The position numbers and the translations under genes were made by a program. From NCBI GenBank assembly GCA_016713925.1, contig JADJOH010000008.1:496001-560000 (forward strand): DNA of 64,000 nt. Reading direction: 5' to 3'. This DNA is from Bacteroidota bacterium (lineage in GTDB: Bacteria; Bacteroidota; Bacteroidia; AKYH767-A; OLB10). This document shows positions 30,345 through 40,759 of the stretch, in pieces (the first letter of the stretch is position 1; every line of letters begins with the position of its first letter). Below the pieces are notes generated by a model that was not told where the DNA came from, did no database searches, and was given only the letters and a program-made list of their open reading frames with translations.

Positions 30345-32834
30345 TTATTTAAGAATTAATTTATAAATGAACGAAGATTGTTTTACATCGGTTCGTATGA
30401 AGTAGAGTCCTTTGTTCAGATGATTCAGTTGTATGCTCCCCCCAATTCCTGGCAGATCCTGTATATAACGTCCAAGGATATCCGTTAAATATATACGCTC
30501 CACCGGTTCCATCACTTCAAGATGGAATTCTCCATCGTTCGGATTTTCGAAACGCAGCAAGTGATTGTTCTTCGTTTCTTCTATTCCTGCCGTATTGTTG
30601 GTTGATTTAAAAAGCCCGCCTCCAAATGTGGTGACCCATACTTCTGAAGGCAGTCCCGGTTTATAAAATATGCGCTCCGGATGCCGGAACGGAAAAGTGG
30701 CATCCCGCTGAAAAACCGGATTGCTCGTATGAAGCCCCGTACATCTCCATAATCCTTGTGTTTCTGTACTCATCCATGCTGCTCCTGTTGTAGCAGGATC
30801 CATGGTGATGGAAGTGATTCTGTCGGCACCACTGAAGATGCGTGTCCAGCTTTGTCCTCTGTCCGTTGTTTTGTAGAGTCCTCCTAATCCATTCGGCGCT
30901 CCTCCCCAGCCACTCCAGACACCCGTGTACCATGTGTTCTGCTGAGGATCTCCCGGATCAATGACGATGTCTTTCGTGTAATACTGCATGCCTGCATCAC
31001 TGCGGTCGATCCAGTTCGTTGCTCCGGGCGGTAAAATAAATATTCCTGATGATGGGGTGAAGGTTCCTGCTGCATCTCTTCTTCCAGAATAACTCGCAAC
31101 AAGTGTTCCGTCATTGAGGACATGTATATTGAAAGGATGTCCTTCGGTGCGTGGAGGATTGTTGAGTTTTACCCAAACGCTTGCACTCCCTGCAGAAAGG
31201 TTGTCGGTTTTCCAGATGCCTCCTTCTCCCACACCATTGGCATAGTGAATCACTGAAGCATACATGCGGTTGGGGTTGTTAGGATCTGTCGCGAGCCAGA
31301 TGACAGGATGATTGAAGTCGTGCAGCGTCTGCCAGGTGCTGCCGTTGTTGCTGCTGTAACGGATCATACCTTGTCCGGGATCAATGCGGGAGTCACTGAG
31401 ATAAGTGGTTTGATAGAGGTCATGCACCGTGCTCGTGGCAGCGTAGAGGGTATTGCTGACAGCATGTTTCAATACATAGTACGTGGTGTTCTGCGTAGTG
31501 GCTGCCATCATCCTCCATTTGTTGCCGCCATCATCACTGCGGATGCCGTTGATGTCAGAAGCTGCGGAATATAGTTGTTGCGTAGTGTTCCAGCAGAGCC
31601 ACCAATGACTCGTGTTCTCCAAGCCATTACCGTTATAGGCTTTGAGGATGGGCGTGTTGGAAGCTGCACCGTTTTGATCTGCACTGTTCACATAAGCCTG
31701 TTTCCAGGTGGTACCTCCCGTCTCCGTCACATGCACAAAGCCCAGATCCGTAAAGGCGACACGATTGACGTCGTTGGGTGCTACGGCGAGGCCAAGGACA
31801 TACTCTCCATAGCCCCAGCCTCTGTCGCCGCCATCTCCGTTCCAGCCGGTGGAGATGTTATTGTTGAGGGTTGTTTGAAAAACGGAGTTCCATAATGCGC
31901 CGCCCGTCACGCTTTTATAGATAACAGGATAGCCGGCATTCATATCACCTCCGCCGGCGTAAACGGTGTTGACATCGTTCTCCGGACAAGCTACAAAGAA
32001 TATTTTATCCGATGGAGCGATGCCGGTCGTGCGTAATGTCCAGGTGGAAGAGGTTCCCGTGCAGGAATAGATGCCTGTAGATGCGGTATAGTCTGCGCCG
32101 GTGATGCCTGCGTAGAGATCCGCCTGAGGCATCAGGGCAGCGTAGAGGCGGACATTATTTCCGTTTCTCGCCCCGGCAAAGGAACTCATCCCCATTCCCG
32201 AAGGCCATCCGCTCATGATGACCGGAATAAAGAGGGTTCCCATATTTCCCGAGTAGATCATTCCGGCTGAGGTCCCGAGATAGATATCATTCCCGTCAAA
32301 GAAAGCCCCTGCCATATGGATGCCATTTCCGTTGTTGTTAAACGTATAGACCATCTGATAGGTCGCCCCGCAGTTGTTCGTGTACCAGATCCGGTCCCAT
32401 CCGGCGAGAAAGTAACGCGTGGTGGTGTTAGGATCGGCGTAAATGGTATAGGCTTCACCGTTAGATGGGTCAGGCAGGGGATCCCAACTCTGACCTCCAT
32501 CCGTACTCAGCACCGGGCGACGTTGGTCTAATCCATTTATAGATGAATGATCAATGGCGTAGATGGAATCGGGATCAGCGGTAAAAGCCAGAGAAACAGT
32601 ATTTCCTCCCTGTACTACTTCAGCATGCTGTAATTGCCAGTCTTCACCGAAGTTATTGCTCCGGTAAAATCCGCTCATATCACTGCTCACCCAAAGCTCC
32701 TGCGGTGTATGCGGTGAAATGACGGGACTGTAGAAAGCTCCCCCGCCGCCGATACCCGCTGATGTCCATGTTTGAGCAGGTAAAACTCCAGGCAATAGCA
32801 TTATCAGCAATGGAATTCTCAGCCTTAACATCAT
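30345..32834 (-). CDS. Secreted BNR/GH74-like beta-propeller protein with T9SS domain
   Basis: The protein has 829 residues. The signal peptide ends LPAQ. The mature start WTSAGIGGGGAFYSP resembles the beginning of GH74 xyloglucanases and VPS10/sialidase-like propellers. Many Asp-box-like repeats follow (STDGGQSWD, SSNNGSTWQTL, TTDRGQSWTRI). The C-terminal 80 residues are a T9SS type A sorting domain (FENPNDGEFHLEV ... LNKGLYFIRT). A catalytic Asp pair as in GH74 could not be confirmed by eye, so a glycosidase role is only possible. It stands alone, 185 bp from the next gene upstream, with a CACTAAG repeat in between. Confidence 0.85.
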   Translation of the reverse strand: MMLRLRIPLLIMLLPGVLPAQTWTSAGIGGGGAFYSPVISPHTPQELWVSSDMSGFYRSNNFGEDWQLQHAEVVQGGNTVSLAFTADPDSIYAIDHSSINGLDQRRPVLSTDGGQSWDPLPDPSNGEAYTIYADPNTTTRYFLAGWDRIWYTNNCGATYQMVYTFNNNGNGIHMAGAFFDGNDIYLGTSAGMIYSGNMGTLFIPVIMSGWPSGMGMSSFAGARNGNNVRLYAALMPQADLYAGITGADYTASTGIYSCTGTSSTWTLRTTGIAPSDKIFFVACPENDVNTVYAGGGDMNAGYPVIYKSVTGGALWNSVFQTTLNNNISTGWNGDGGDRGWGYGEYVLGLAVAPNDVNRVAFTDLGFVHVTETGGTTWKQAYVNSADQNGAASNTPILKAYNGNGLENTSHWWLCWNTTQQLYSAASDINGIRSDDGGNKWRMMAATTQNTTYYVLKHAVSNTLYAATSTVHDLYQTTYLSDSRIDPGQGMIRYSSNNGSTWQTLHDFNHPVIWLATDPNNPNRMYASVIHYANGVGEGGIWKTDNLSAGSASVWVKLNNPPRTEGHPFNIHVLNDGTLVASYSGRRDAAGTFTPSSGIFILPPGATNWIDRSDAGMQYYTKDIVIDPGDPQQNTWYTGVWSGWGGAPNGLGGLYKTTDRGQSWTRIFSGADRITSITMDPATTGAAWMSTETQGLWRCTGLHTSNPVFQRDATFPFRHPERIFYKPGLPSEVWVTTFGGGLFKSTNNTAGIEETKNNHLLRFENPNDGEFHLEVMEPVERIYLTDILGRYIQDLPGIGGSIQLNHLNKGLYFIRTDVKQSSFIYKLILK

Positions 32835-32910
32835 TCAAATATAAGGTCACAACAAAGCAGAAACGCCTGAATATTCAACTAAAACTTACAAATTGATATT
32901 TGACCGGGTT

Positions 32911-33006
32911 CACCACTAAGTCACTAAGGGCACTAAGAGGCACTTAGAAGTTCTAAAAAATTTATGGATGCTCTAAGTGTTCTAAGTGGACTTAGTGTCT
33001 AAGTGG
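32911..33006. repeat. CACTAAG/CTTAGTG dispersed repeat
   Basis: Several CACTAAG words (32911-32950) face CTAAGTG/CTTAGTG words (32970-33006), so the segment can fold back on itself. It lies between two minus-strand genes, downstream of the aldo/keto reductase. It is noncoding. Confidence 0.6.
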
Positions 33007-33019
33007 TTATCATTGACGA

Positions 33020-34000
33020 TCAATACTCCGGCAGCACCGGTTTATTCCCCATGATCTGATCTATTTTTTCCATGATCTCGTTCGTAAGCAAGGGCAAGAT
33101 CTCCGGTGATTTGATATTTTCTTCCAGTTGCGAAACCTTACTGGCACCGAGTATCACTGTACTGACATGCGGATTCTTCAGACACCAGGCAATGGAAAGT
33201 TGCGATAAACTAACGCCCAGGCTATCCGAAATATTTTTCAATTCCTTCACCTTCGCCAGTTTTTCAGGAGTGATGTTCCGCTCACGGAGCCAGTCGAGGC
33301 CCTGCATGGATAATCTTGTTTCTCCTGCTTCACCGAGATATTTCCCGCTCAGTAATCCCGAGGATAAGGGTGACCAGATGGTGGTACCCAAACCCTGATA
33401 ACGGAAAATGTGGAGATAATCATCTTCCATTTTTTTTCTTTCAAAGAGGTTGTACTGTGGTTGTTCCATCACCGGTGCGATGAGATGATGTTTCTCCGCT
33501 TCGAGATGCGCCTGCAGAATTTCGGGGGCACTCCACTCGGAAGTTCCCCAGTATAGTATTTTCCCCTGCTGGATGAGCGTGTTCATCGCCTGCACGGTTT
33601 CGAGAATCGGTGTTTGCTTATCCGGTCGATGACAGAAATACAGATCGATGTACTCCACCTGCAAGCGCTTCAATGCGGCTTCACATCCTTCTAAAATATG
33701 CTTCCTGCTCAATCCCCGTTGATTCGGCTTGCTTTCCTCGTAACCGAAAAATACTTTGCTTGACACCAGATAGGAGCTACGTGTCCAGTTTAGGTTTTTT
33801 AACGCCTTCCCCATTACGATTTCACTTTGTCCGCGTGAATAAATTTCCGCATTGTCAAAAAAGTTAATGCCGGCATCGTAGGCTTTTGCCATGAGCGTTT
33901 CGGCGATATTGTCTTCAATCTGCTTGCCAAATGTCAGCCAGCTTCCCAACGACAATGCGCTGATCTGTATTCCTGTGTTTCCGAGTTTGCGGTATTCCAT
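33020..34000 (-). CDS. Aldo/keto reductase (Kv-beta-like family)
   Basis: The 326-residue length is typical for the family. The catalytic tetrad is visible as D49, Y54 (DNAEIYSRG), K82 (SSKVFF) and H124 (YFCHRPD). The start MEYRKLGNTGIQIS and the GASKVSQLEEN segment for NADPH binding fit the AKR6/Kv-beta-like and YghZ-like branch. This is a cytoplasmic NADPH-dependent carbonyl reductase of unknown substrate. It is transcribed alone, divergent from the SGNH-like gene. Confidence 0.93.
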   Translation of the reverse strand: MEYRKLGNTGIQISALSLGSWLTFGKQIEDNIAETLMAKAYDAGINFFDNAEIYSRGQSEIVMGKALKNLNWTRSSYLVSSKVFFGYEESKPNQRGLSRKHILEGCEAALKRLQVEYIDLYFCHRPDKQTPILETVQAMNTLIQQGKILYWGTSEWSAPEILQAHLEAEKHHLIAPVMEQPQYNLFERKKMEDDYLHIFRYQGLGTTIWSPLSSGLLSGKYLGEAGETRLSMQGLDWLRERNITPEKLAKVKELKNISDSLGVSLSQLSIAWCLKNPHVSTVILGASKVSQLEENIKSPEILPLLTNEIMEKIDQIMGNKPVLPEY

Positions 34001-34070
34001 GATGTGGTGGTTATTGAGTAATTTGACAAATGTACGACAGACAACACAGTAATTGGATTATTTAATTTTA

Positions 34071-34078
34071 TAATTTTG
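34071..34078 (+). promoter_or_regulatory. -7 box TAATTTTG next to the start codon
   Basis: TAATTTTG matches TAnnTTTG and ends 6 nt before the ATG at 34085, so the transcript would be leaderless or nearly so. No good TTTG at -33 was found. Confidence 0.45.
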
Positions 34079-34084
34079 ATCTAT

Positions 34085-35326
34085 ATGAAGAAGTGCTTAT
34101 TACCTATACTGTTGCTCTGTCCTTTTATTATCGTCACAGCCCAAACCACCAGCGTCCTTTTTATCGGCAACAGCTACACAGCGTCCAATAATCTCCCGCA
34201 ATTGTTTTCAGATCTCGCACTGAGCATGGGTGATACCGTCATCGTGGATTCAAATACACCGGGCGGTTATACTTTTCAGGGGCATACCACCAATGCTACC
34301 ACGCTGGCAAAGATCAATACGCAGCCCTGGGACTTTGTATTTTTGCAGGAACAAAGTCAGCTTCCTTCTTTTTCTCCGCCGCAGGTAGCCGTGGATGTGT
34401 ACCCTTATGCAAGGATGCTCGATTCCCTCATTTATGTAAATGATAGTTGCACCGAAACCGTTTTTTACATGACCTGGGGTCGCAAGTATGGGGATGCGGG
34501 CAATTGCGCGAACTGGCCACCGGTTTGTACATTTACCGGGATGCAGCAGCAACTACGGGATGCCTATGTGCAAATGGCCAATGATAATAATGCACTCGTG
34601 GCTCCCGTCGGACAAGCATGGAAAGAAAGCTGGTTTACCGATACTACCATTAATTTATGGGTGGGCGATAACAGTCACCCTGCTGTTGCCGGTTCTTACC
34701 TGACCGCCTGTGTGATGTATGCCACCATTTTCAGAAAGGCGTCTTCTATCGCTACCTTTTATGCCGGACTTCCCCCTGCAACAGCCCAATATCTGCAACA
34801 GATCGCCGATCAGGTGGTGTTTGATAGTTTGCCGGTGTGGAATGTTGGTGACTTTGATGTGCAATCGGATTTCATTTACAACGCGAATAACCTGCAGGTA
34901 CAATTCACCGATCAAAGTCTGTTTGCCGATTGGTGGCAATGGGATTTTGGTGATGGAAGTGTTTCTGCATTGCAACATCCCCTGCATACCTATTCATCTG
35001 ATGGAGTCTATATCGTAAAACTGTTAAGTGGGAATAGTTGTGAAGCCGATAGTGCGTTTGAGCAGATCGTGGTCACCACTACCGGTCAGGCAGAGGTGGA
35101 AAAGAGTTCCTGTTTGCAGTATCTGGGTGAAAATACCTTCCTGATAAATTGTGGGGATGTCATCAACGCGACTGTTTATTTCCCTGATGGTCGTCGGGTG
35201 ATGGAAGTAAAAGGAGTGATGTCAGAAGGCAGGATCGATTTAAACACCTTGCATTCAGGCATTTATTTGATTGAAATCACCTTCTCAAATAGAAGCAGGG
35301 TGAATTTGAAGTGGCATAAAGACTAG
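34085..35326 (+). CDS. Secreted SGNH-hydrolase-like protein with PKD and T9SS domains
   Basis: The protein has 413 residues from ATG 34085; a TTG nine bases upstream overlaps the promoter box and is rejected. The signal peptide ends IVTAQ. An SGNH/DUF4886-like domain begins with SVLFIGNSYTASNNLP (the nucleophile Ser would be in GNSYT) and includes DNSHPAVAGSYL, with Asp/His near the end of the fold. A PKD-like domain follows (WWQWDFGDGS ... HTYSSDGVYIV), then a T9SS type A tail ending NLKWHKD. Esterase or deacetylase activity on carbohydrates is typical of SGNH enzymes, but the substrate is unknown. Confidence 0.85.
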   Translation: MKKCLLPILLLCPFIIVTAQTTSVLFIGNSYTASNNLPQLFSDLALSMGDTVIVDSNTPGGYTFQGHTTNATTLAKINTQPWDFVFLQEQSQLPSFSPPQVAVDVYPYARMLDSLIYVNDSCTETVFYMTWGRKYGDAGNCANWPPVCTFTGMQQQLRDAYVQMANDNNALVAPVGQAWKESWFTDTTINLWVGDNSHPAVAGSYLTACVMYATIFRKASSIATFYAGLPPATAQYLQQIADQVVFDSLPVWNVGDFDVQSDFIYNANNLQVQFTDQSLFADWWQWDFGDGSVSALQHPLHTYSSDGVYIVKLLSGNSCEADSAFEQIVVTTTGQAEVEKSSCLQYLGENTFLINCGDVINATVYFPDGRRVMEVKGVMSEGRIDLNTLHSGIYLIEITFSNRSRVNLKWHKD

Positions 35327-35497
35327 AATAGTTGCCCCTTTATTTTTCTTCAAAATATTTTCGGGAACCACTTTCACAGTATAAATGTATTCCGTACATT
35401 AGCAATCCTTGTCGTGCAGGCTGCGTGAAAACTCACTTCCCTTTTCAGCTTGTGTGATTGCCCTCTACGAATAACCCAAAACAATACCTTAACACTT

Positions 35498-38400
35498 ATG
35501 AAAAAAATCTTACTGGGATGTATGCTTGCCCTTGGTATGCAACCTGTATCAGCACAAATCCTTTCCGGCGCGGAAGCTGTGAAAGTACATCCTGCAGCAG
35601 CGGAAGTTCGCTACAGCCATCGATCCATCGCTCCCCTCTACATTGGCTTCCGTGCGAATGCCTTTGTAGCCGCCTCGTCCGGGATGGAGGTGCTTCAATC
35701 TACACTCGGTGCAGGTACTTCAGATACCTGGAAGCTGATCCGCACAGATCGTGATGACCTTGGAATGTCACATCAGCGTTACCAACAGTATTATCAAAAT
35801 GTACCGGTGGTGACAGGAGAATATATCCTGCATGAACAACAAGGTCGTCTCTTATCGGCCAATGGTCATTTCTTCCGTAACCTGAATGTGAATACAGCTG
35901 CAGCACTTGATGAAAAATCAGCACTGGCAGCAGCTTTAAATGATATTGGTGCAAGCAAATATTTATGGCAGACTTCAGAAGAAGAGCAACATGCGCGCAC
36001 GGGACATGATCACGGTGATGTCTATCCGAAAGGTGAGCTGGTGGTCTTGCCGGCAATAGGCATAAATAAAAGTAAAGAAGCCGCCCTCTGCTGGAAGTTC
36101 GATGTGTATGCCACAGAACCGCATGAGCGCTGGGCGATTTTTGTAGATGCACAAACCGGTCAGATACTTTTTAAAGAGAATAAAATCTGTACGATTACCG
36201 TAACCGGTACAGCAGTAACAAAGTACAGCGGTACACAATCCTTGAAAACAGACAGCATTAGTCCCGGGAATTACCGCTTGCGTGATTATTCCAGAGGCAG
36301 TGGTGTCGAGACCTATGATTGCAATAATGGTACAAGCTATGCAGGTGCAGTTGATTTTACCGATACCGATAATTTTTGGAATACTACCACCAACCAGGAC
36401 GATGCTGCTTACGATGCACATTGGGGAACTCAAAAGACCTACGATTATTATTTCTTAACACATGGCCGTAACAGTTATAACAATGCCGGTGCAGTGTTGA
36501 AGTCGTATATTCACTATAGTTCTAATTACAACAATGCCTTCTGGAACGGATCTGTGATGACCTACGGAGATGGTGATGGTGCTACTTTCTCACCACTCAC
36601 GGAAGTAGATATTATAGCCCATGAGTTGACACATGGCGTAACGAGTTTCTCCTCCAATCTGGTGTATTCCTACGAATCCGGTGCGCTCAACGAATCTTTC
36701 TCTGATATCTTCGGAGTGACTGTAGATTTTTATGCACGTCCGCTCACGGCCAATTTCCTGATCGGTGATCAAACCTATACGCCCGGCACTCCCGGTGATG
36801 CCTTGCGTTACATGAATAATCCAAGTATTGCCGGTGATCCCGATACTTACCTCGGACCAAACTGGTACACGGGTGCAGGAGATAACGGTGGTGTACATAT
36901 CAACAGTGGTGTGCAAAATTTCTGGTACTACCTGCTTTGTCAGGGTGGAACCGGAACCAATGATTTAGGTTTTGTTTACAATGTAAACGGGATCGGAATG
37001 AATAAAGCGAGAATGATTGCTTATCGTAACAATACCTTTTATCTTACCTCCGGATCACAATACGATGATGCCGCGTTTTATGCATTGAAATCCGCAAACG
37101 ATTTATACGGCAACTGTTCTCCGGAAGCGTATTCAGTTAAAAATGCCTGGGATGCAGTAGGCGTATACGGTTTGCTGATCAATACCAATGCAATTGCTGC
37201 TATTTCGGGAGGTGCTTGCGCAGGTTCAACGATTCAACTGACTGCCTCGGGAGGAACTACCTTCGTATGGTCGGGACCGGGTGGATTTAATTCCTCAGCC
37301 GCTAACCCAACTATACCGAATGCAAGTGCAGCAAACAATGGCTTATATTCCTGTTTGATCACTGATGCCAACGGTTGCAGTGGAACAGCGTCTGTTTCTG
37401 TCGCGGTGAGTGTTGCTCCGGCAGTATCAGCAACAGGGGGCTCAGCCAATTGTGGCGGAGGAAGTGTGCAACTCAATGCCAATGCTTCTGTGCCGGGTCA
37501 GGGTGGAAATAATGCGAGCAATAGTACTCCGCTGAATCTTCCCGATTATCCAAATCCCGGGGTGACATCATCGTTAGCTATTTCCGGTAGTTCTAACGCG
37601 AATGCACTTATTGCTATTAAGATCGATTCCCTTACACATACCTACGATGCTGATCTTAGAATTGAACTCATTGCTCCTAACGGTTCCGTCATAACGCTGG
37701 CCAGTGGAGTGGGTGGTGCAGGAGATAATTTCATCCGCACTCGTTTTACTACCACCGGAACCGCTATTACCAATGGTACGGCTCCTTTTACCGGAAACTA
37801 TACCCCGCAGCAAGCATTTTCAAATCTTACAGGTACCGCTAATGGCACCTGGGTTTTGAGAATTACTGATCTGGGTGGTCAGGATATCGGTGTACTCTGG
37901 AAATGGTCGCTTGAACTACCCGGCAATTCAATTGTCTCGTATCAATGGACGCCTGCTACCGGTTTAAACAATGCGACCATTGCGAATCCTTTGGCATCGC
38001 CCGGAAGTACAACCAACTATGTCGTAACAGTTACAGATAATAATGGCTGTACTGCTTCTTCTTCCACCACCGTTACAGTAGGTACGTTGAGCGCGAACAC
38101 GAATCAAACCAATGTGAGTTGTTTTGGATCGAATAATGGTTCTGCCACTGTTTCTGTTGCAGGTGCAACCGGTAGTCCGGTATACAACTGGTCCAACGGT
38201 GCAAGTTCTTCTACTGTGAATGGACTGAGTGCCGGAACCTATACGTATACAGTAACTGACGGTTCAGGATGTACTGCTACGGGCAATGTAGTCATTACAT
38301 CTCCCGCGCAATTGCAGGGATACCTTACAGCACAAAATGCAAGTTGCGGAGCGAATGATGGATCTGCTTACCTGACTTTTTCAGGTGGTGTAGCGCCGTA

Positions 38401-39577
38401 TAGCTACCTATGGAATACCGGTGCGGTTACTTCCAATATTTCCGGATTAGGAGCCGGTACATATACAGTGACAGTGATGGATGTGAATGGTTGTTCATTC
38501 AATACGAATACAACTGTTCTATCTAACGGTACCGGAGCTCCGAATACACCCGCCTCGGTTACCGGAAATAAAACCGGTGTTTGTCCGGGAGTAACAAAGA
38601 ATTATTCCTGTCCTGCTGTAAGTGGAGCAACCACCTATACCTGGACACCTCCCACAGGAGCTACAGTAGTGAGCGGGCAAGGAACAACCAATGTGGCAGT
38701 ACTGTTTCAGGCCGGATTTACCAGTGGAACTTTGAAAGTGCTGGCTTCAAACAATTGTGGAAACAGCGCTCAGAAAAGTGTGACCCTTCGAAGTCTTGCC
38801 AATAAGCCTGCTGCGATTACCGGACCTGCAACCAGCAACGCTTGCGGTTCAGTAAGTACTTATACTATTCCGGCTTCTACTACAGGAGCAACTTCACATG
38901 CATGGTCAGTAACCGGAGGCGGAACTATTCTGAGTGGTCAGGGAACGACTTCTGTTCAGGTGCAATGGCCGGTTGCTGCAGTAAGCGGTGCGGGTGTTTG
39001 TGTTACGGCAAATAATACTTGCGGAAGCAGTGCAGCGAGATGTATCTCCGGTATTACCACATTGCCCTTGAAACCCGGGGTCAGCGGTGTGAGTTCAGTT
39101 TGTGCCAATCAAACCAATTTGAATTATAATGTTACGAATGCGCAAGCCGGTGTTAATTATCAGTGGATCGTACCGGGAAGTGCAACTATCGTTAGCGGTC
39201 AGGGCAGTCCTGCCATTAATGTAAACTGGGGTGGTGCGACAGGATACGTTAAAGTAACCGCCAGCAATAACTGCGGTGCTGCTGTACAGAAAAATTTTAA
39301 AGTTACTGTAACCTGCCGCGAAGGCGTTGAACAAATGAACGATGTGACTTTATTCCCGAATCCGGGTAACGGTCAAACTAAAATTACCTTCAACACTGAC
39401 CCCGGAAATTACAATGTAACGGTCTCCGATGTATTGGGTAAAGTGGTGTTTACAGGTCAGGGAAGTAGCGATACTTATGAGTTGAATCTGATGGAAGAGC
39501 ATGCAGGTATGTATTTTGTATCTGTTCGCTTTGATGACGATCAGCAAAAAGTGTTGCGGATGATTATTAATAAGTAA
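35498..39577 (+). CDS. Secreted M4 (thermolysin-like) metalloprotease with P-domain, SprB repeats and T9SS domain
   Basis: The protein has 1359 residues from ATG 35498; the in-frame GTG at 35450 precedes the signal peptide and is unlikely. The signal peptide ends VSAQ. A pro-region (FTP/PepSY-like) precedes the M4 catalytic domain, with zinc site HELTHG at about residues 375-380 and the third ligand in ALNESFSDIFG; the second domain has GGVHINSGVQN with the catalytic His. Downstream lie an Ig-like domain, a proprotein-convertase P-domain (about 668-809), two SprB-like repeats (about 866-1008), three PKD/Ig-like repeats and a T9SS type A tail (LFPNPGNGQTKI). The zymogen is exported by T9SS and presumably activated outside the cell. 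Confidence 0.93.
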   Translation: MKKILLGCMLALGMQPVSAQILSGAEAVKVHPAAAEVRYSHRSIAPLYIGFRANAFVAASSGMEVLQSTLGAGTSDTWKLIRTDRDDLGMSHQRYQQYYQNVPVVTGEYILHEQQGRLLSANGHFFRNLNVNTAAALDEKSALAAALNDIGASKYLWQTSEEEQHARTGHDHGDVYPKGELVVLPAIGINKSKEAALCWKFDVYATEPHERWAIFVDAQTGQILFKENKICTITVTGTAVTKYSGTQSLKTDSISPGNYRLRDYSRGSGVETYDCNNGTSYAGAVDFTDTDNFWNTTTNQDDAAYDAHWGTQKTYDYYFLTHGRNSYNNAGAVLKSYIHYSSNYNNAFWNGSVMTYGDGDGATFSPLTEVDIIAHELTHGVTSFSSNLVYSYESGALNESFSDIFGVTVDFYARPLTANFLIGDQTYTPGTPGDALRYMNNPSIAGDPDTYLGPNWYTGAGDNGGVHINSGVQNFWYYLLCQGGTGTNDLGFVYNVNGIGMNKARMIAYRNNTFYLTSGSQYDDAAFYALKSANDLYGNCSPEAYSVKNAWDAVGVYGLLINTNAIAAISGGACAGSTIQLTASGGTTFVWSGPGGFNSSAANPTIPNASAANNGLYSCLITDANGCSGTASVSVAVSVAPAVSATGGSANCGGGSVQLNANASVPGQGGNNASNSTPLNLPDYPNPGVTSSLAISGSSNANALIAIKIDSLTHTYDADLRIELIAPNGSVITLASGVGGAGDNFIRTRFTTTGTAITNGTAPFTGNYTPQQAFSNLTGTANGTWVLRITDLGGQDIGVLWKWSLELPGNSIVSYQWTPATGLNNATIANPLASPGSTTNYVVTVTDNNGCTASSSTTVTVGTLSANTNQTNVSCFGSNNGSATVSVAGATGSPVYNWSNGASSSTVNGLSAGTYTYTVTDGSGCTATGNVVITSPAQLQGYLTAQNASCGANDGSAYLTFSGGVAPYSYLWNTGAVTSNISGLGAGTYTVTVMDVNGCSFNTNTTVLSNGTGAPNTPASVTGNKTGVCPGVTKNYSCPAVSGATTYTWTPPTGATVVSGQGTTNVAVLFQAGFTSGTLKVLASNNCGNSAQKSVTLRSLANKPAAITGPATSNACGSVSTYTIPASTTGATSHAWSVTGGGTILSGQGTTSVQVQWPVAAVSGAGVCVTANNTCGSSAARCISGITTLPLKPGVSGVSSVCANQTNLNYNVTNAQAGVNYQWIVPGSATIVSGQGSPAINVNWGGATGYVKVTASNNCGAAVQKNFKVTVTCREGVEQMNDVTLFPNPGNGQTKITFNTDPGNYNVTVSDVLGKVVFTGQGSSDTYELNLMEEHAGMYFVSVRFDDDQQKVLRMIINK

Positions 39578-39600
39578 TCAAAATATAAATGATAAGAATC

Positions 39601-39630
39601 AAGCCCGGAAATTATTTCGGGCTTTTTTCT
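39601..39630 (+). terminator. Rho-independent terminator of the M4 protease gene
   Basis: AAGCCCGGAAA and TTTCGGGCTT form the stem, followed by a T-rich run (GCTTTTTTCTT). It begins 24 bp after the stop codon and 30 bp before the next start. Confidence 0.8.
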
Positions 39631-39659
39631 TATTTATCAAATAGGTTTATCTTTACTCT

Positions 39660-40748
39660 ATGAATTCCGGTAAACCGATCTCTGCTTCTTTTGCATCTTA
39701 CTTCTATTTTACCGGAGCTTTACTTTTTACCGGAGTATTGCTTAGGCTGGGAAGTTCATTGTTTATTCCATTGGCTTATGCTTTGTTTATAAGCATCGTG
39801 CTGTACCCTGTATGTCATACAATGGAGAAAAAGGGAGTGGAGCGCAATTTATCTATATTAATCGGACTTGTTTTGATTACTGTATTCATTGCAGTACTTA
39901 TTTTGATTTTTGGATGGCAGTTACAGTCAATTTTTTCTGAGTGGCCGCAGATTCGAGAAAAATTGAATGAGCTTTTACTGGCCATAGAGCAATATTTATC
40001 AGAAAAGTTTGGTCTGACAAATGAGGAAATGATGCTATGGCTGCAAAGTGCTGTGGATAATGTCATGGGTTCATCCACAGGTGGAATAGGTACAACACTT
40101 CAATCATTGATGGTTAATCTCGCCATGCTATTACTCATTCCGATTTATGCATTTCTCATTTTGCACTATCGGAGACGCCTGGTAGAAATGCTATATCTCC
40201 TGCTACCGGATAAACAAAGAAACCGGGTAACAGAAGTCATACATCTCGCCATCAGAACCTATTTTAAGTTTATTAAGGGAATGGCATTGGTATATATAAT
40301 TGTGGGAACTTTGAATTCTATCGGTCTATGGCTGATGGGAATTCCGTATCCTTTTTTGTTTGGTTATATCACTGCCGTTATGACTTTTATTCCGTATGTA
40401 GGTATCATTGTCGCCGGAATTATGCCTATCACCTATGCCTGGATCACTTATGGTGTTATCTGGTATCCGTTGGGCGTAATCTTTCTGTTTACGTTTGTGC
40501 AATACCTTGAAGCCAATATCATTTTTCCCTGGGCTGTGGGTCAGCGGCTTGAATTGAATACACTGGCAACATTGATTGTTATTGTGGTGGGAGGTATTAT
40601 TTGGGGGGCTTCCGGAATGATACTTTTTATTCCTTTCGCAGCCATTTTAAAACTAATTGCAGATCGTATGCCCGGATGGGAGGCCTTGTCTATGTTTCTT
40701 GGAGTGAAAGGAGTTTCTAAAGAGGAAAAGACCGGGGAATCATTATAG
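39660..40748 (+). CDS. AI-2E/PerM family membrane transporter
   Basis: The 362-residue polytopic inner-membrane protein has paired N-terminal helices, a central amphipathic domain (about 100-150) and a C-terminal helix bundle. The family signatures PYPFLFGYITAVMTFIPYVG and EANIIFPWAVGQRLELN are visible. Members export small molecules or act in Na+/H+ exchange; AI-2 transport itself is not implied. A -7-like TATCTTTA lies 4 nt before the ATG. The last 19 codons before the tail are duplicated as a relic at 41156-41213. Confidence 0.9.
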   Translation: MNSGKPISASFASYFYFTGALLFTGVLLRLGSSLFIPLAYALFISIVLYPVCHTMEKKGVERNLSILIGLVLITVFIAVLILIFGWQLQSIFSEWPQIREKLNELLLAIEQYLSEKFGLTNEEMMLWLQSAVDNVMGSSTGGIGTTLQSLMVNLAMLLLIPIYAFLILHYRRRLVEMLYLLLPDKQRNRVTEVIHLAIRTYFKFIKGMALVYIIVGTLNSIGLWLMGIPYPFLFGYITAVMTFIPYVGIIVAGIMPITYAWITYGVIWYPLGVIFLFTFVQYLEANIIFPWAVGQRLELNTLATLIVIVVGGIIWGASGMILFIPFAAILKLIADRMPGWEALSMFLGVKGVSKEEKTGESL

Positions 40749-40759
40749 TATTAATAATT

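Noticed and set aside
39660..40748. Quorum-sensing function from the name AI-2E transporter
   Set aside because: The family name is historical; most members are general permeases and no luxS or lsr gene is present.
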